Source: Liberibacter brunswickensis | GTDB taxonomy: Bacteria; Pseudomonadota; Alphaproteobacteria; Rhizobiales; Rhizobiaceae | Assembly (NCBI RefSeq): GCF_036858155.1 | Contig: NZ_JAAEJX010000007.1 | Location: 1 to 64,000, forward strand | Direction of reading: 5' to 3' | DNA: 64,000 nt | Shown: piece after piece, positions 30,021-39,974 of the stretch | Position numbering within the stretch: position 1 is the stretch's first letter | Layout: the number at the start of each line of letters is the position of its first letter | The notes under the pieces: model-generated | The model's input: only the letters and a program-made list of their open reading frames with translations | The model's database searches: none | What the model was told of the DNA's origin: nothing | Program-made: the position numbers and the translations under genes

Positions 30021-31421
30021 ATGGTTTATGATGTTGTTGTTATAGGAAGTGGTCCAGCTGGGTATGCTTGTGCGATAAAGGCATCTCAGTTAAAAAATAA
30101 AGTTGCTATAGTCGAAAAAGAAAAGAATTATGGTGGAACTTGTTTAAATGTTGGGTGTATTCCTTCAAAGGCTTTGCTTTATACATCGGAAGTTTACAAT
30201 CATATTTCTAAAGGAGTAGAGGGTTTAGGGATAAATATTTCATCTTTTCAATTAGATTTAGAAAAGATGATGTCTTATAAAAAATCTGTTGTTCAATCTA
30301 ATATTCAAGGAATAGATTATCTTTTAAAGAAAAATAAGATTTTTCCCTATCAAGGATTAGCAAAGATCATATCTCCAAATAAAATATTAGTTAAAAATGG
30401 TTCTTCAGAAGAAACAATTGAAGCAAAGAATATAGTTATTGCAACTGGATCAGAATCTTCTGGTTTGCCGGGAATGTCAATTAATTTTGATGAAAAGGTA
30501 ATAGTATCTTCTACGGGTGCGTTATCATTTTCTTCTGTTCCAAAAAATTTATTAGTTATAGGTGCTGGAGTAATTGGTTTAGAACTAGGTTCTGTTTGGA
30601 TGCGTCTTGGTTCTCATGTAAAAGTTATTGAGCATTCTAGTTCTATTTTAAATGGAATGGATAAAGAAGTATCATTACAATTTTTCAAAATTATGTCCAA
30701 GCAGGGAATGGATTTTCAACTAAATTCAAAGGTTGTTTCTGTAAAAAAAGTAAAAGAAAAAGCCAAAGTATCTTGTCAGGACTTAGATGGTAAGTCTATA
30801 GAAATAGATGCTGATTCTGTTTTGATCTCTGCGGGACGTAAGCCATATACAAAAGGTTTAGGACTTGAAACAATAGGTATAAATGTTGATCATAGAGGAT
30901 TTATAGAAATAGGAGAGGGATTTAAAACATCTATTCCAAATATTTATGCTATTGGTGATGTTGTACGTGGGCCGATGCTAGCTCATAAAGGAGAGGATGA
31001 AGGTATTGCTGTAGCTGAAATAATTTCTGGCCAAAAAGGGCATGTAAATTATGGAATAATCCCGAATGTTGTTTATACTCATCCTGAAGTTGCTTCGATA
31101 GGAAAAACCGAAGAACAACTAAAATATGAAAATAAGTCTTATAAAATAGGAAGGTTCCCTTTTAGTGCTAATGGTAGAGCTCGTTCTATGAATTCAACCG
31201 ATGGTTTTGTTAAAATATTAGCTGATAAAAACAGTGATCGAGTAGAAGGTGTTCATATTGTAGGTACTGGCGCTGGAGAAATGATACACGAAGCAGCTGT
31301 TTTGATGGAATTCGGAGGATCTTCAGAAGATCTAGCTCGAATTTGTCATGCTCATCCAACAATGTCTGAAGTTGTGAGAGAGGCGGCATTATCTTGTTTT
31401 GATAAGCCAATTCATATGTGA
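30021..31421 (+). CDS. lpdA: Dihydrolipoyl dehydrogenase (E3)
   Basis: Lpd reoxidises the lipoyl groups of SucB with NAD. The redox disulfide is Cys41-Cys46 in GGTCLNVGCIPSK, the FAD motif is VVIGSGPAGYACA, the NAD motif is VIGAGVIGLELGS, and the C-terminal dimer contact is HAHPTMSEVV. The open frame extends upstream to ATG 29958, but the family begins right at MVYDVVVIGSG, so ATG 30021 (or 30018) is favoured. This gives 466 residues. It stands about 200 bases after sucB, so it may have its own promoter. Confidence 0.93.
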   Translation: MVYDVVVIGSGPAGYACAIKASQLKNKVAIVEKEKNYGGTCLNVGCIPSKALLYTSEVYNHISKGVEGLGINISSFQLDLEKMMSYKKSVVQSNIQGIDYLLKKNKIFPYQGLAKIISPNKILVKNGSSEETIEAKNIVIATGSESSGLPGMSINFDEKVIVSSTGALSFSSVPKNLLVIGAGVIGLELGSVWMRLGSHVKVIEHSSSILNGMDKEVSLQFFKIMSKQGMDFQLNSKVVSVKKVKEKAKVSCQDLDGKSIEIDADSVLISAGRKPYTKGLGLETIGINVDHRGFIEIGEGFKTSIPNIYAIGDVVRGPMLAHKGEDEGIAVAEIISGQKGHVNYGIIPNVVYTHPEVASIGKTEEQLKYENKSYKIGRFPFSANGRARSMNSTDGFVKILADKNSDRVEGVHIVGTGAGEMIHEAAVLMEFGGSSEDLARICHAHPTMSEVVREAALSCFDKPIHM

Positions 31422-31499
31422 TTTAATGTGCGAAATGATTGATCTTTTCGCTGTTACTTTGTTTTGCTTGATTTTAGATACGAAGAAAAGAGAAGTAAA

Positions 31500-32195
31500 A
31501 TGGATGCTCTTCAAATGAAGAGAAATGCTGCGCGTAAAGCGATTCATTATGTTGATGATGGAATGATTTTGGGAATGGGTACAGGAAGTACCGTCAAAGA
31601 ATTTATGATTTTACTTGCTGAAAAGATTGCGAGTGGTTTTCGTATTCAGGTTATCCCTTCTTCTAGAGATACAGAAGAATTTTGTAAAAAGCATTATATC
31701 CCTTTAAAATCTCTTGAAGATGTTTCGTTCATTGATTTAAGCATAGATGGCTTTGATGAGATAGATTCGCGTTTGCGTCTTATTAAAGGATATGGTGGGG
31801 CTCTTCTTCGTGAAAAGATTATAGCATATTCCTCTTCTCGTTTTATTGTAATTGGTGATGAAAGTAAAAGAGTTGATTTTTTAGGAAGGGGGATGCTTCC
31901 AATAGAAGTTGATCAGTTTGGAGTTAGTAAGACTATTTCTGCGCTCAAAGAATTCGCAACTTGTTTTGGTTTAAATAAAAAATTTATTTTACGTAAGAAT
32001 GGATGTGATTTATTTGTCAGTGACGGAGGAAATTATATTATTGATGCTTTTTTTGGATTTATTCCAGATCCTCAAATGTTATCAGGGGAATTATGTAGCA
32101 TACCAGGAGTTATAGATCATGGTTTATTCTTTGATATGGTAGATTGTGCAATTATTGGTATGTCTTATGGCGAATGTTTAGTTTTGAATAAATAA
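31500..32195 (+). CDS. rpiA: Ribose-5-phosphate isomerase A
   Basis: RpiA interconverts ribose-5-phosphate and ribulose-5-phosphate, feeding nucleotide and pentose-phosphate metabolism. The GMGTGSTVKEF phosphate-binding loop, DLSIDGFDEID and the KGYGGALLREKII catalytic region are all present. ATG 31500, after an AAGAAAAGAGAAG stretch, gives 231 residues and is chosen over an upstream TTG at 31464. It lies between lpdA and the glutathione reductase gene, an order also used by rhizobia. Confidence 0.95.
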   Translation: MDALQMKRNAARKAIHYVDDGMILGMGTGSTVKEFMILLAEKIASGFRIQVIPSSRDTEEFCKKHYIPLKSLEDVSFIDLSIDGFDEIDSRLRLIKGYGGALLREKIIAYSSSRFIVIGDESKRVDFLGRGMLPIEVDQFGVSKTISALKEFATCFGLNKKFILRKNGCDLFVSDGGNYIIDAFFGFIPDPQMLSGELCSIPGVIDHGLFFDMVDCAIIGMSYGECLVLNK

Positions 32196-32241
32196 AATTT
32201 ATAGTCCTTCTCTTAGCCTAAATTAGTTGGGAAATTAAGAT

Positions 32242-33633
32242 ATGCCTTATGAATATGATCTTATTGTGATTGGAGCTGGATCTTCAGGAGTTCGTTCTGC
32301 TCGTTTAGTTGCTCAACTTGGAAAAAAAGTAGCTATTTGTGAAGAATATCGTGTTGGTGGCACTTGCGTTATTAGGGGATGTGTTCCTAAAAAATTGATG
32401 TTTTATGCATCGCAATATTCTGAACATTTTGAGGATTCTAAAGGTTTTGGATGGAGTGTTGATTATAAAAGTTTTGATTGGCAATCTCTTATTGTTGCAC
32501 AAAATAAAGAATTATCCCGTCTTGAATCTTTTTATCGTGATCGTTTAGAAAATTCAGGAGTAGAAATATTTGATAGTAAAGCGGTTGTTTATTCTCCTCA
32601 TGAAGTATATCTCGAAAATTTAGATCGTACTATTACAGCTAAATATATTGTTATTTCAACTGGTAGATGTGCTAATCGTATGAGTTTTGAAGGATGTGAT
32701 TTATGTATAACATCAGAAGAGGTTTTTTCTTTAAAAAGTCTTCCTAAGTCTGTTTTAATTATAGGTGGTGGTTATATTGCAATAGAATTTGCTAATATTT
32801 TTAATTCTCTAGGATCAAAAGTTACTATAGTGACACGTGGTAATAGCATTCTTTCTAGTTTTGATTTGGATATCCGTGAAGGATTAACAAATATAATGAT
32901 TTCTAAGGGAATTAGAATTATTCATAACGATACAGTTTTTAATGTTTCCAGAGAATCAGGACAATTAAAAACTATTTTAAGATCTGGTGTGATTAAAAAA
33001 ACAGACCAAGTAATGCTTGCAGTAGGTCGTATACCTAGGACTATGGATATAGGTCTTGAAAAAGTAGGTATAGAAAAAGATGCAACTGGTATCGTTATAA
33101 CAGATCGTTATTTTCGTACAAATGTTAATTCTATTTTTGCTCTTGGTGATATTAGTAGTGAAATACAATTAACACCTGTTGCTATTCATACTGCAGCTTG
33201 TTTTGTTGAGACAGTATTTAAAAATAATCCTACAGTTCCAGACTATGATTTTATCCCTACTGCTGTATTTTCTAATCCTGAGGTTGCTTCTGTTGGATTT
33301 ACTGAAGAAGAAGCTATTAATAAATTTCACAGATTAGAAATTTATAAGACAAAGTTTTTTCCTATGAAATGTTTTATTTCAAAACGTTTTGAGCATACAA
33401 TAATGAAAATTATAGTTAATGCAGATGACCGTAAAGTTTTAGGAGTTCATATTCTTGGAGATGAATCAAGTGAGATAATACAAGTATTGGGTATTTGTTT
33501 AAAAGCTGGATGTATAAAAGAAGATTTTGACCGTTGTATGGCGTTGCATCCCACGTCAACCGAAGAGTTGGTTACAATGTATAATCCAAAATATCTAGTT
33601 GAAAATCGTATTAAAATAAATATTGCAAAATAA
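32242..33633 (+). CDS. gor: Glutathione reductase
   Basis: Gor keeps glutathione reduced with NADPH. The 463-residue flavoprotein has GAGSSGVRSARL for FAD, the redox pair Cys42-Cys47 in GGTCVIRGCVPKK, GGGYIAIEF for the second nucleotide and the C-terminal HPTSTEELVTM that supplies the active-site His-Glu pair. The NADPH-type Arg after the second dinucleotide motif is visible in VTRGNS. It is paralogous to lpdA two genes upstream, but the loop CVIRGC rather than CLNVGC separates them. It is intact. Confidence 0.95.
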   Translation: MPYEYDLIVIGAGSSGVRSARLVAQLGKKVAICEEYRVGGTCVIRGCVPKKLMFYASQYSEHFEDSKGFGWSVDYKSFDWQSLIVAQNKELSRLESFYRDRLENSGVEIFDSKAVVYSPHEVYLENLDRTITAKYIVISTGRCANRMSFEGCDLCITSEEVFSLKSLPKSVLIIGGGYIAIEFANIFNSLGSKVTIVTRGNSILSSFDLDIREGLTNIMISKGIRIIHNDTVFNVSRESGQLKTILRSGVIKKTDQVMLAVGRIPRTMDIGLEKVGIEKDATGIVITDRYFRTNVNSIFALGDISSEIQLTPVAIHTAACFVETVFKNNPTVPDYDFIPTAVFSNPEVASVGFTEEEAINKFHRLEIYKTKFFPMKCFISKRFEHTIMKIIVNADDRKVLGVHILGDESSEIIQVLGICLKAGCIKEDFDRCMALHPTSTEELVTMYNPKYLVENRIKINIAK

Positions 33634-33841
33634 AATAGAAGAAGACATGATTTTTTTATTTAATTTTATGTATAATGACTAAGCTTTTACTTATTCTATT
33701 ATATATATATGTTAGAATTATAATTCCATTGTTTTTTTGTAATAGTGTTCTATTTAGTGGCAGATTCATTATGTAAAGTTCTTGGGAAGATGATATTTGT
33801 TTAATGAATGTATAGTATCGTTTTTAAAGAAGATTACAGGC

Positions 33842-34319
33842 ATGAATGATGATGTTGATGATGGAAATAATGCTGTGCCGATTCCTGATATTTTAATTGA
33901 TATGATTAAAAAATATGAAGGTTGCATACTTACTGCTTATAAGGATTCTTCGGGTTTTTTAACAATTGGTTACGGACATACTGGTTTAGAAAACGGCATT
34001 AAAGTGACAGAAAATATGACCATTACCCAAGAAGAAGCGGAAGAAATACTGAAAGATGATTTGCGTTATCATTTCGATTTAATTTTAGAAGCAAGCCCAA
34101 ATTTGGCTACAGTTGGAAATAACCGTCTTACTGCAGTAGCTGATTTTGTTTTTAATCTCGGTATCGATAATTACAAAAAAAGTACGTTTAAAAAGCGTAT
34201 TGATGCTGAGGATTGGGAACAAGCGTCCATTGAATGCATGGGTTAAGGCAGGTGGAAAGGTTTTGCGAGGTTTGGTCAAAAGACGTGGAGAGGAAGCTGA
34301 TTTATTGATAAGTAATTGA
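33842..34319 (+). pseudogene. Phage-type lysozyme (GH24) with C-terminal frameshift
   Basis: From ATG 33842 the frame encodes a GH24 endolysin core with catalytic Glu26 (KKYEGC), Asp35 (YKDSSGF) and Thr41 in the TIGYGHTG motif. At about 34237 the frame runs into a premature stop (IECMG then TAA). One base over, the expected ending resumes (WVKAGGKVLRGLVKRR to a TGA at 34319). Compared with the intact ending at 1-171, two or five bases are missing after the shared IEC. No recognised slippery site is present, so it is read as an inactivating mutation. An upstream TTG at 33797 is in frame but poorer. No other lysis gene adjoins. Confidence 0.8.
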
Positions 34320-34686
34320 TTTTAAATCTAAATATTCAAACAATCACTTTTTTAGTATAGCTTTTCCTTAATTTTCTTTCATGTAATTTATGAGTTTATT
34401 CTTGTTTTATGCTAATTCTTAGCAAGAAAAATTACAATAATTTTTAATTTATATTATATTAAACAATGTTTTTTGATTTAATGAACTACTTTTGATATTC
34501 TTAGATCTTATCCAAAGTGGTTTTTGATTAGCAGATGGTAGATTTTAAATAAAATAAGCTATTGCTTTTTTAATTTATTGATGAAATAAATAACGGAGTG
34601 TATAAGTCTGGTATTATATATGTTTATGCACTCGGATTAAGTTCTTTTTTTAAATAAAATCAAACTAGTATAGTATAGGTGTTGTA
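34320..34686. other. Intergenic region upstream of the suf operon
   Basis: This stretch of about 370 AT-rich bases lies between the lysozyme relic and sufB. I see no gene in it. The promoter of the suf operon must lie here; TATAGTATAGG just upstream of the GTG start could supply a -10 element. Rhizobial suf operons are often iron-controlled, but I could not recognise an iron-responsive operator with confidence. Confidence 0.5.
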
Positions 34687-36156
34687 GTGGTAGCGATACG
34701 AGAAACAGTAGATAAAGTACGAAAAATAGATGTTGATCAATATAAATATGGTTTTGAAACAAATATTCAAGTTGACAAAGCACCTAAAGGTTTGAATGAA
34801 GATGTTATTAGATTTATATCCAAAAAGAAGAATGAACCAGAGTGGATGTTGGAATGGAGATTGTCTGCATATCGCCGTTGGTTGAAAATGAAAGATCCTT
34901 CTTGGGCTCGTGTCAGTTATCCTGCTATTGATTTTAATGATTTATATTACTACTCCTCTCCTAAAAGTGTTGTAGGCCCTCAATCTCTAGATGAAGTTGA
35001 TCCAGAATTACTCAGGACATATGAAAAATTAGGAATACCTTTACATGAACAAGAGATTTTAGCTGGAGTACAAACTTCTAAAGTAGCTGTTGATGCTATT
35101 TTTGATTCTGTTTCAGTTGTGACGACATTTAAAGAAGAATTAAAGAAATCATCTGTTATTTTTATGCCAATTTCAGAGGCAATTTGCGAGCATCCAGATC
35201 TCGTTAAAAAGTACTTGGGTACCGTTGTCCCAGCAGGGGATAATTTTTATTCTGCTTTAAATTCAGCTGTTTTTACTGATGGTTCTTTCGTCTATATTCC
35301 AAAAGGAGTTAGATGTCCTATGGAATTATCTACTTATTTTCGGATTAACGAAAGAGGAACAGGTCAGTTTGAAAGAACTTTGATTATTGTAGAGGAAGGT
35401 TCTTATGTTTCTTATTTAGAAGGATGTACAGCGCCACAACGTGATGAGAATCAATTGCATGCTGCTGTTGTTGAATTAATTGCGCTTGATGATGCTGAGA
35501 TTAAATATTCTACTGTGCAAAATTGGTATCCAGGAGACTCAAAGGGTAAGGGTGGTGTTTATAATTTTGTTACTAAACGTGGAGATTGTCGTGGTTTAAG
35601 GTCTAAGATATCCTGGACTCAATTAGAGACTGGTTCTGCTGTTACTTGGAAATATCCTTCTTGTCTTTTGCGCGGCGAACAGTCTTGCGGAGAATTTTAT
35701 TCTATTGCAATTTCTAACGGCTTTCAACAAATAGATAGTGGAACTAAGATGTTGCATCTTGCTAAGAATACAAAAAGCCGAATCGTTTCTAAAGGAATTT
35801 CAGCTGGATTTTCTAATAACACTTATCGTGGAAAAGTTTCTGTGCATCGTTCTGCTGATAATTCTCGTAATTTTACACAGTGTGATAGTTTGTTAATAGG
35901 AAATAATTGTGGAGCTCATACAGTTCCCTATATTGAGTCAAAGAATTCTTCTTGTAATTTAGAGCATGAAGCAACAACTTCTAAAATATCTGATGATCAC
36001 TTATTTTATTGTCTTCAACGTGGTATTCCTGAAGAAGTAGCAATATCATTAATTGTAAATGGATTTATAAAAGAGGTGTTGCAAAAGTTACCTATGGAAT
36101 TTGCTGTAGAAGCACAGAAATTGATTGATATTTCTTTGGAGGGATCGGTCGGATAG
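34687..36156 (+). CDS. sufB: Fe-S cluster scaffold SufB
   Basis: SufB is the scaffold subunit of SufBC2D, on which Fe-S clusters are built. The 489-residue protein starts at GTG 34687 and carries the C-terminal beta-helix with IESKNSSCNLEHEATTSKIS, which includes the conserved cysteine and Glu/His residues, and the final helical SEDHLFY-type segment (SDDHLFYCLQRGI). Length is normal. It leads sufB-sufC-sufD-sufS-sufT-sufA, the order of alphaproteobacteria. No IscU-type gene was seen in the window. Confidence 0.96.
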   Translation: MVAIRETVDKVRKIDVDQYKYGFETNIQVDKAPKGLNEDVIRFISKKKNEPEWMLEWRLSAYRRWLKMKDPSWARVSYPAIDFNDLYYYSSPKSVVGPQSLDEVDPELLRTYEKLGIPLHEQEILAGVQTSKVAVDAIFDSVSVVTTFKEELKKSSVIFMPISEAICEHPDLVKKYLGTVVPAGDNFYSALNSAVFTDGSFVYIPKGVRCPMELSTYFRINERGTGQFERTLIIVEEGSYVSYLEGCTAPQRDENQLHAAVVELIALDDAEIKYSTVQNWYPGDSKGKGGVYNFVTKRGDCRGLRSKISWTQLETGSAVTWKYPSCLLRGEQSCGEFYSIAISNGFQQIDSGTKMLHLAKNTKSRIVSKGISAGFSNNTYRGKVSVHRSADNSRNFTQCDSLLIGNNCGAHTVPYIESKNSSCNLEHEATTSKISDDHLFYCLQRGIPEEVAISLIVNGFIKEVLQKLPMEFAVEAQKLIDISLEGSVG

Positions 36157-36214
36157 GACAGACTATTTTTAGGTATTTTGTCTACTATAATAATTTAGTA
36201 AAATGGAAAAAGAT

Positions 36215-36973
36215 ATGCTTGAAATAAAAAACCTTCATGCAAAAATTATTGATACAGATACAGAAATTATTCGAGGATTAAATTTAAAAATAGATTATGG
36301 TGAGATAGTAGCTATCATGGGTCCTAATGGATCTGGAAAATCAACTCTATCATATATCTTATCAGGTCATAAGGCTTATGAGATAACATCTGGGGATATT
36401 ATTTATAAAGGTGAGAGTATATTAGATTGGAGTATTTCAGAAAGAGCATCAAAGGGTATTTTTCTTGCTTTCCAATATCCTGTAGAAATACCTGGCGTTG
36501 TCATGATGCAATTTTTAAAAGTCGCTTTGAATGAACAACGTAAAGCACGTAATGAAAAGGAGCTGTCAATTCCTGATTTTACTAGAAAAGTAAAAAAAAT
36601 CACATCAGAATTGGGAATGAATATGGAGATGTTAAAACGTCCATTGAATTTAGGTTTTTCTGGTGGTGAGAAAAAAATAGCAGATATTTTGCAAATGCGT
36701 ATTCTAGAACCTAGTTTATGTATTCTTGATGAAACTGATTCAGGTCTTGATATCGATGCTTTGAAAGTTGCTGCTCAGGGAGTTAATGATCTACGTGCAC
36801 AGGATCGTTCTTTTTTGATTATTACACATTATCAGCGTCTTTTAAATTATATTAAGCCAGATACTGTTCATGTTTTATACAATGGTAGAATTGTGAAAAC
36901 GGGGGATCATAGTGTTGCTATAGATTTGGAAATGAATGGTTATGCTGAATTAATAAAAGAACACGTTGGATAA
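36215..36973 (+). CDS. sufC: Fe-S assembly ATPase SufC
   Basis: SufC is the ABC-type ATPase that drives SufBD. Walker A is GPNGSGKST, the Q-loop region is FQYPVEIPG, the signature is GFSGGEKK and Walker B is LCILDETDSGLDID, the last being characteristic of SufC. ATG 36215 (MLEIKNLHAK) is favoured because GGAA lies six bases before it, while the ATG at 36203 has no binding site. This gives 253 residues less the usual variation. It ends directly before the first possible start of sufD. Confidence 0.94.
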   Translation: MLEIKNLHAKIIDTDTEIIRGLNLKIDYGEIVAIMGPNGSGKSTLSYILSGHKAYEITSGDIIYKGESILDWSISERASKGIFLAFQYPVEIPGVVMMQFLKVALNEQRKARNEKELSIPDFTRKVKKITSELGMNMEMLKRPLNLGFSGGEKKIADILQMRILEPSLCILDETDSGLDIDALKVAAQGVNDLRAQDRSFLIITHYQRLLNYIKPDTVHVLYNGRIVKTGDHSVAIDLEMNGYAELIKEHVG

Positions 36974-36991
36974 ATGTCAAAAGGTATAAAT

Positions 36992-38275
36992 ATGAGTGAT
37001 TTAACAGTAGCAGAGACTATGTTGCTTCAAGCATGTGATGAAGCTTGTAAGAAATCTTCTCAAGAACAGTCGGTTGCTGATTTTAAAAAGCATTTGTTAT
37101 CTGATTTTCGTGATCAAGGTCTTCTTCCTACACGAAAAATTGAAAATTGGCATTATACAGATTTAAAAAATCTTATGAAAATATTCCCTGTCAATGAGAA
37201 TAAAGATTCTATAGTGAAAGGATGTGCTCCTTTAGTGTCAAATAGCATTCAACTTTCTCTTCCTAAGAAAAATTTTTCAGATATTTTAAGAGAAAAGAAA
37301 ATCGATTTTATTCCTTTTTGTCATATTAATAATAAAAATGATAATTCTTATTTTTTAGATCCTTTAGATAAACATGATGCCATTGGATATATAAATGCTA
37401 TTTTATGTAATGATGGTTATAAGTTTATGATTCCTGATGAATGTCAATTAGATGTTCCTATTGAATTGCAAGTATTACAGTATGGAGGACAAACGCATTA
37501 TCGTTATCCTATTAATTTTGGGATAAACTCTCGTGCTACTATTATTGAACGTTATACATCTCCTACACAAGCATCATCATTAGTATCTTCTATTGCAAAT
37601 ATAAAAGTTGGTAAAGGTGCAGATATTACTTGGATTATTGTGTTAGATCAAGGAATAAATGATACTCATTTAGGGCAATTGCGTGCTGTTTTAGAACAAG
37701 GATCTTCGTTAAAGGTATTTGTACTAAATACTGGAAAAGGTCTTTCTAGGAGAGAATTATCAATAGATATTGAGGGTGAAGAATCTAAATTTATGTTGAG
37801 AGGTGTAAATCTGCTCAATGGTAAGTCACATAGTGATTTATCAATGTTTTTACGTCATAAGTTTCCAAATACTCATTCTACTTCTGTAGTTCGTAATATT
37901 GTTTTAGAAAAATCTACTGGTGTATTTCAAGGTGCAATACATGTATCTCCTGAAGCTCAGGGTAGCAATGCTCGTATGGCTTCAAATACTCTTTTGTTTT
38001 CTAATGACGCAAGTTTTTATGTGAAACCAGAATTAGAAATTTTTGCAGATGATGTACAATGTGGTCATGGAGCGACGATTTCTGATATTAACCATCAACA
38101 TTTATATTATTTGATGGCACGCGGTATTTCTAAAGATCAAGCATATATGATGCTTTCATATGCTTTTATTTCTGAAATTATAGAAGATATTGATAATGAA
38201 ATATTACATTGTTCTGTAAAAGAGTTTTTATCTTCTTGGATGAAAAATAATTTTAGTAATATGGTTGTATTATGA
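36992..38275 (+). CDS. sufD: Fe-S assembly protein SufD
   Basis: SufD is the second beta-helix subunit of SufBC2D and is needed for iron entry into the scaffold. The C-terminal region with FADDVQCGHGATISD and the HLYYLMARGIS helix matches the family. AAAAGG at 36979-36984 favours ATG 36992 (427 residues). ATG 36974, directly after the sufC stop, would add six residues. The N-terminal half is divergent, as usual for SufD. Its stop overlaps the sufS start by four bases. Confidence 0.92.
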   Translation: MSDLTVAETMLLQACDEACKKSSQEQSVADFKKHLLSDFRDQGLLPTRKIENWHYTDLKNLMKIFPVNENKDSIVKGCAPLVSNSIQLSLPKKNFSDILREKKIDFIPFCHINNKNDNSYFLDPLDKHDAIGYINAILCNDGYKFMIPDECQLDVPIELQVLQYGGQTHYRYPINFGINSRATIIERYTSPTQASSLVSSIANIKVGKGADITWIIVLDQGINDTHLGQLRAVLEQGSSLKVFVLNTGKGLSRRELSIDIEGEESKFMLRGVNLLNGKSHSDLSMFLRHKFPNTHSTSVVRNIVLEKSTGVFQGAIHVSPEAQGSNARMASNTLLFSNDASFYVKPELEIFADDVQCGHGATISDINHQHLYYLMARGISKDQAYMMLSYAFISEIIEDIDNEILHCSVKEFLSSWMKNNFSNMVVL

Positions 38276-39492
38276 CTTTTGATATCAATTCTATCAGAAA
38301 AGATTTTCCTATATTAGATCGTTATATTAGAAAAAAGCCTCTTATATATTTTGATAACGCTTCTTCTTCTCAAAAACCTCAAGATGTTATAGACTCTATT
38401 AATTATACTTATAGTTATGAGTATGCAAATGTGCACCGTGGATTGCATTATATGGCAAATGCAGTGACAGATAAATATGAACAAGCTCGAGATAAAGTTC
38501 GTTGTTTTATTAATGCTTCTTCTACAAAAGAGATTATTTTTACACGTTCTGCAACTGAATCAATAAATATTGTCGCTTATGGATGGGGTGCTAGACATCT
38601 TTCTGCAGGAGATGAGATTGTTTTATCTGTAATGGAACATCATTCTAATATCGTTCCTTGGCACTTTTTACGTCAACGTTATGGTATATCTCTTGTATGG
38701 ATTCCTATTGATAATCAAGGATTTTTACAGATTGATGAATTTAAAAAGTGTTTAACAGAACGAACTAAACTGATTGCCATTACTCATATGTCAAATGTAT
38801 TAGGAACAGTTGTTCCGATAAAAGATATTTGTCGCATTGCAAATGAGCGTAATATACCTGTATTGGTTGATGGTAGTCAGGGATCTGTACATAATTTTGT
38901 TGATGTTCAAGATATCAATTGTGATTGGTATGTCATAACAGGGCATAAACTTTATGGTCCTTCTGGTATAGGAGGTTTATATGGAAAAGAATCTCGTTTA
39001 AATGAAATGGATTCTTTTATGGGTGGCAGTGAAATGATTTCTGATGTTACACAAGATATGGTAACTTATGCTGATTTGCCATATAGATTTGAACCAGGAA
39101 CTCCTCCTATTTCTCAGGTAATTGCATTTGGTATTGCATTGGATTATATAAATAAAATAGGTCGACAATCTATTTTTTCATATGAAAGAGAACTTGCACG
39201 GTATGTGAGATCTCTTTTAAAAGAAGTAGGTAGTATAAAAATGGTAAATGAATCATTAGAAGATTCTCCTATTATCTCGTTTCGTTTAGGTAATATCCAT
39301 CCATATGATCTTGCACTTTTTTTAGATAGTAATGGTATTGCTGTTCGTGCGGGAACTCATTGTGCTAATCCTTTATTTAGATTTTTGGAATTGGAGTCAC
39401 TTTGTCGTGTTTCGCTAGCAATGTATAATACTTATGAAGAAGCTGATAAACTTATTGAAACTTTAAAAAAATCAGTTCGGTTTTTCCATTAA
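38272..39492 (+). CDS. sufS: Cysteine desulfurase SufS
   Basis: SufS takes sulfur from cysteine for cluster assembly, using pyridoxal phosphate. The PLP lysine is in the TGHKLYGPSGIG motif near residue 226, and the persulfide-forming Cys364 is in RAGTHCANPLF, both typical of class II desulfurases. The 406 residues are standard. It overlaps sufD by four bases. Its partner SufE is encoded separately at 44095-44538. Confidence 0.96.
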   Translation: MTFDINSIRKDFPILDRYIRKKPLIYFDNASSSQKPQDVIDSINYTYSYEYANVHRGLHYMANAVTDKYEQARDKVRCFINASSTKEIIFTRSATESINIVAYGWGARHLSAGDEIVLSVMEHHSNIVPWHFLRQRYGISLVWIPIDNQGFLQIDEFKKCLTERTKLIAITHMSNVLGTVVPIKDICRIANERNIPVLVDGSQGSVHNFVDVQDINCDWYVITGHKLYGPSGIGGLYGKESRLNEMDSFMGGSEMISDVTQDMVTYADLPYRFEPGTPPISQVIAFGIALDYINKIGRQSIFSYERELARYVRSLLKEVGSIKMVNESLEDSPIISFRLGNIHPYDLALFLDSNGIAVRAGTHCANPLFRFLELESLCRVSLAMYNTYEEADKLIETLKKSVRFFH

Positions 39493-39520
39493 TAATTGGT
39501 TTTGCTGTATTAGAAAAATT

Positions 39521-39892
39521 ATGAACATGAAAAAAGAAATTACTGATAAAATATCATTATCTGAATCTGCTATTCCATCAGAAGATCTAGAGAGAATTTC
39601 AAATGATATTATTGCTGCTTTAAAAACAGTATATGATCCTGAAATACCTTGTGATATATTTGAACTTGGACTTATTTATAAAGTTGATATTGAAGATGAT
39701 TATATGGTGAAAATTTTGATGACTCTTACCGCTCCTGGATGTCCAGTAGCAGGTGATATGCCTAAGTGGATTGAGAATGCTGTTGGTGCAATAGAGGGAA
39801 TATCTGGTGTAGAGGTATCTATAACTTTTGATCCTCCATGGACTATAGATCGCATGTCAGAAGAAGCACAAATTGCAACAGGTTATTATTAA
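39521..39892 (+). CDS. sufT: SufT-type DUF59 (MIP18) Fe-S assembly factor
   Basis: The protein has 123 residues. After a short variable leader, the DUF59 core begins at AALKTVYDPEIPCDIFELGL, continues with MTLTAPGCPVAGDMP, where the conserved Cys lies, and ends with FDPPWTIDRMSEEA. Proteins of this family help mature Fe-S proteins. Placement between sufS and sufA in the suf operon supports the SufT name. It follows sufS by 28 bases. Confidence 0.92.
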   Translation: MNMKKEITDKISLSESAIPSEDLERISNDIIAALKTVYDPEIPCDIFELGLIYKVDIEDDYMVKILMTLTAPGCPVAGDMPKWIENAVGAIEGISGVEVSITFDPPWTIDRMSEEAQIATGYY

Positions 39893-39974
39893 AATAATAT
39901 AATTGAGATTTTATTGTGTTTTTATATATAAATATTTTCTATCTTTTTTTCTATTTTAAGGAGTGATAAAAGTA

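Noticed and set aside
33842..34319. Programmed frameshift in the lysozyme gene
   Set aside because: No recognised +1 or -1 slippery heptamer or stimulatory structure is visible at the shift site; plain mutation is simpler.
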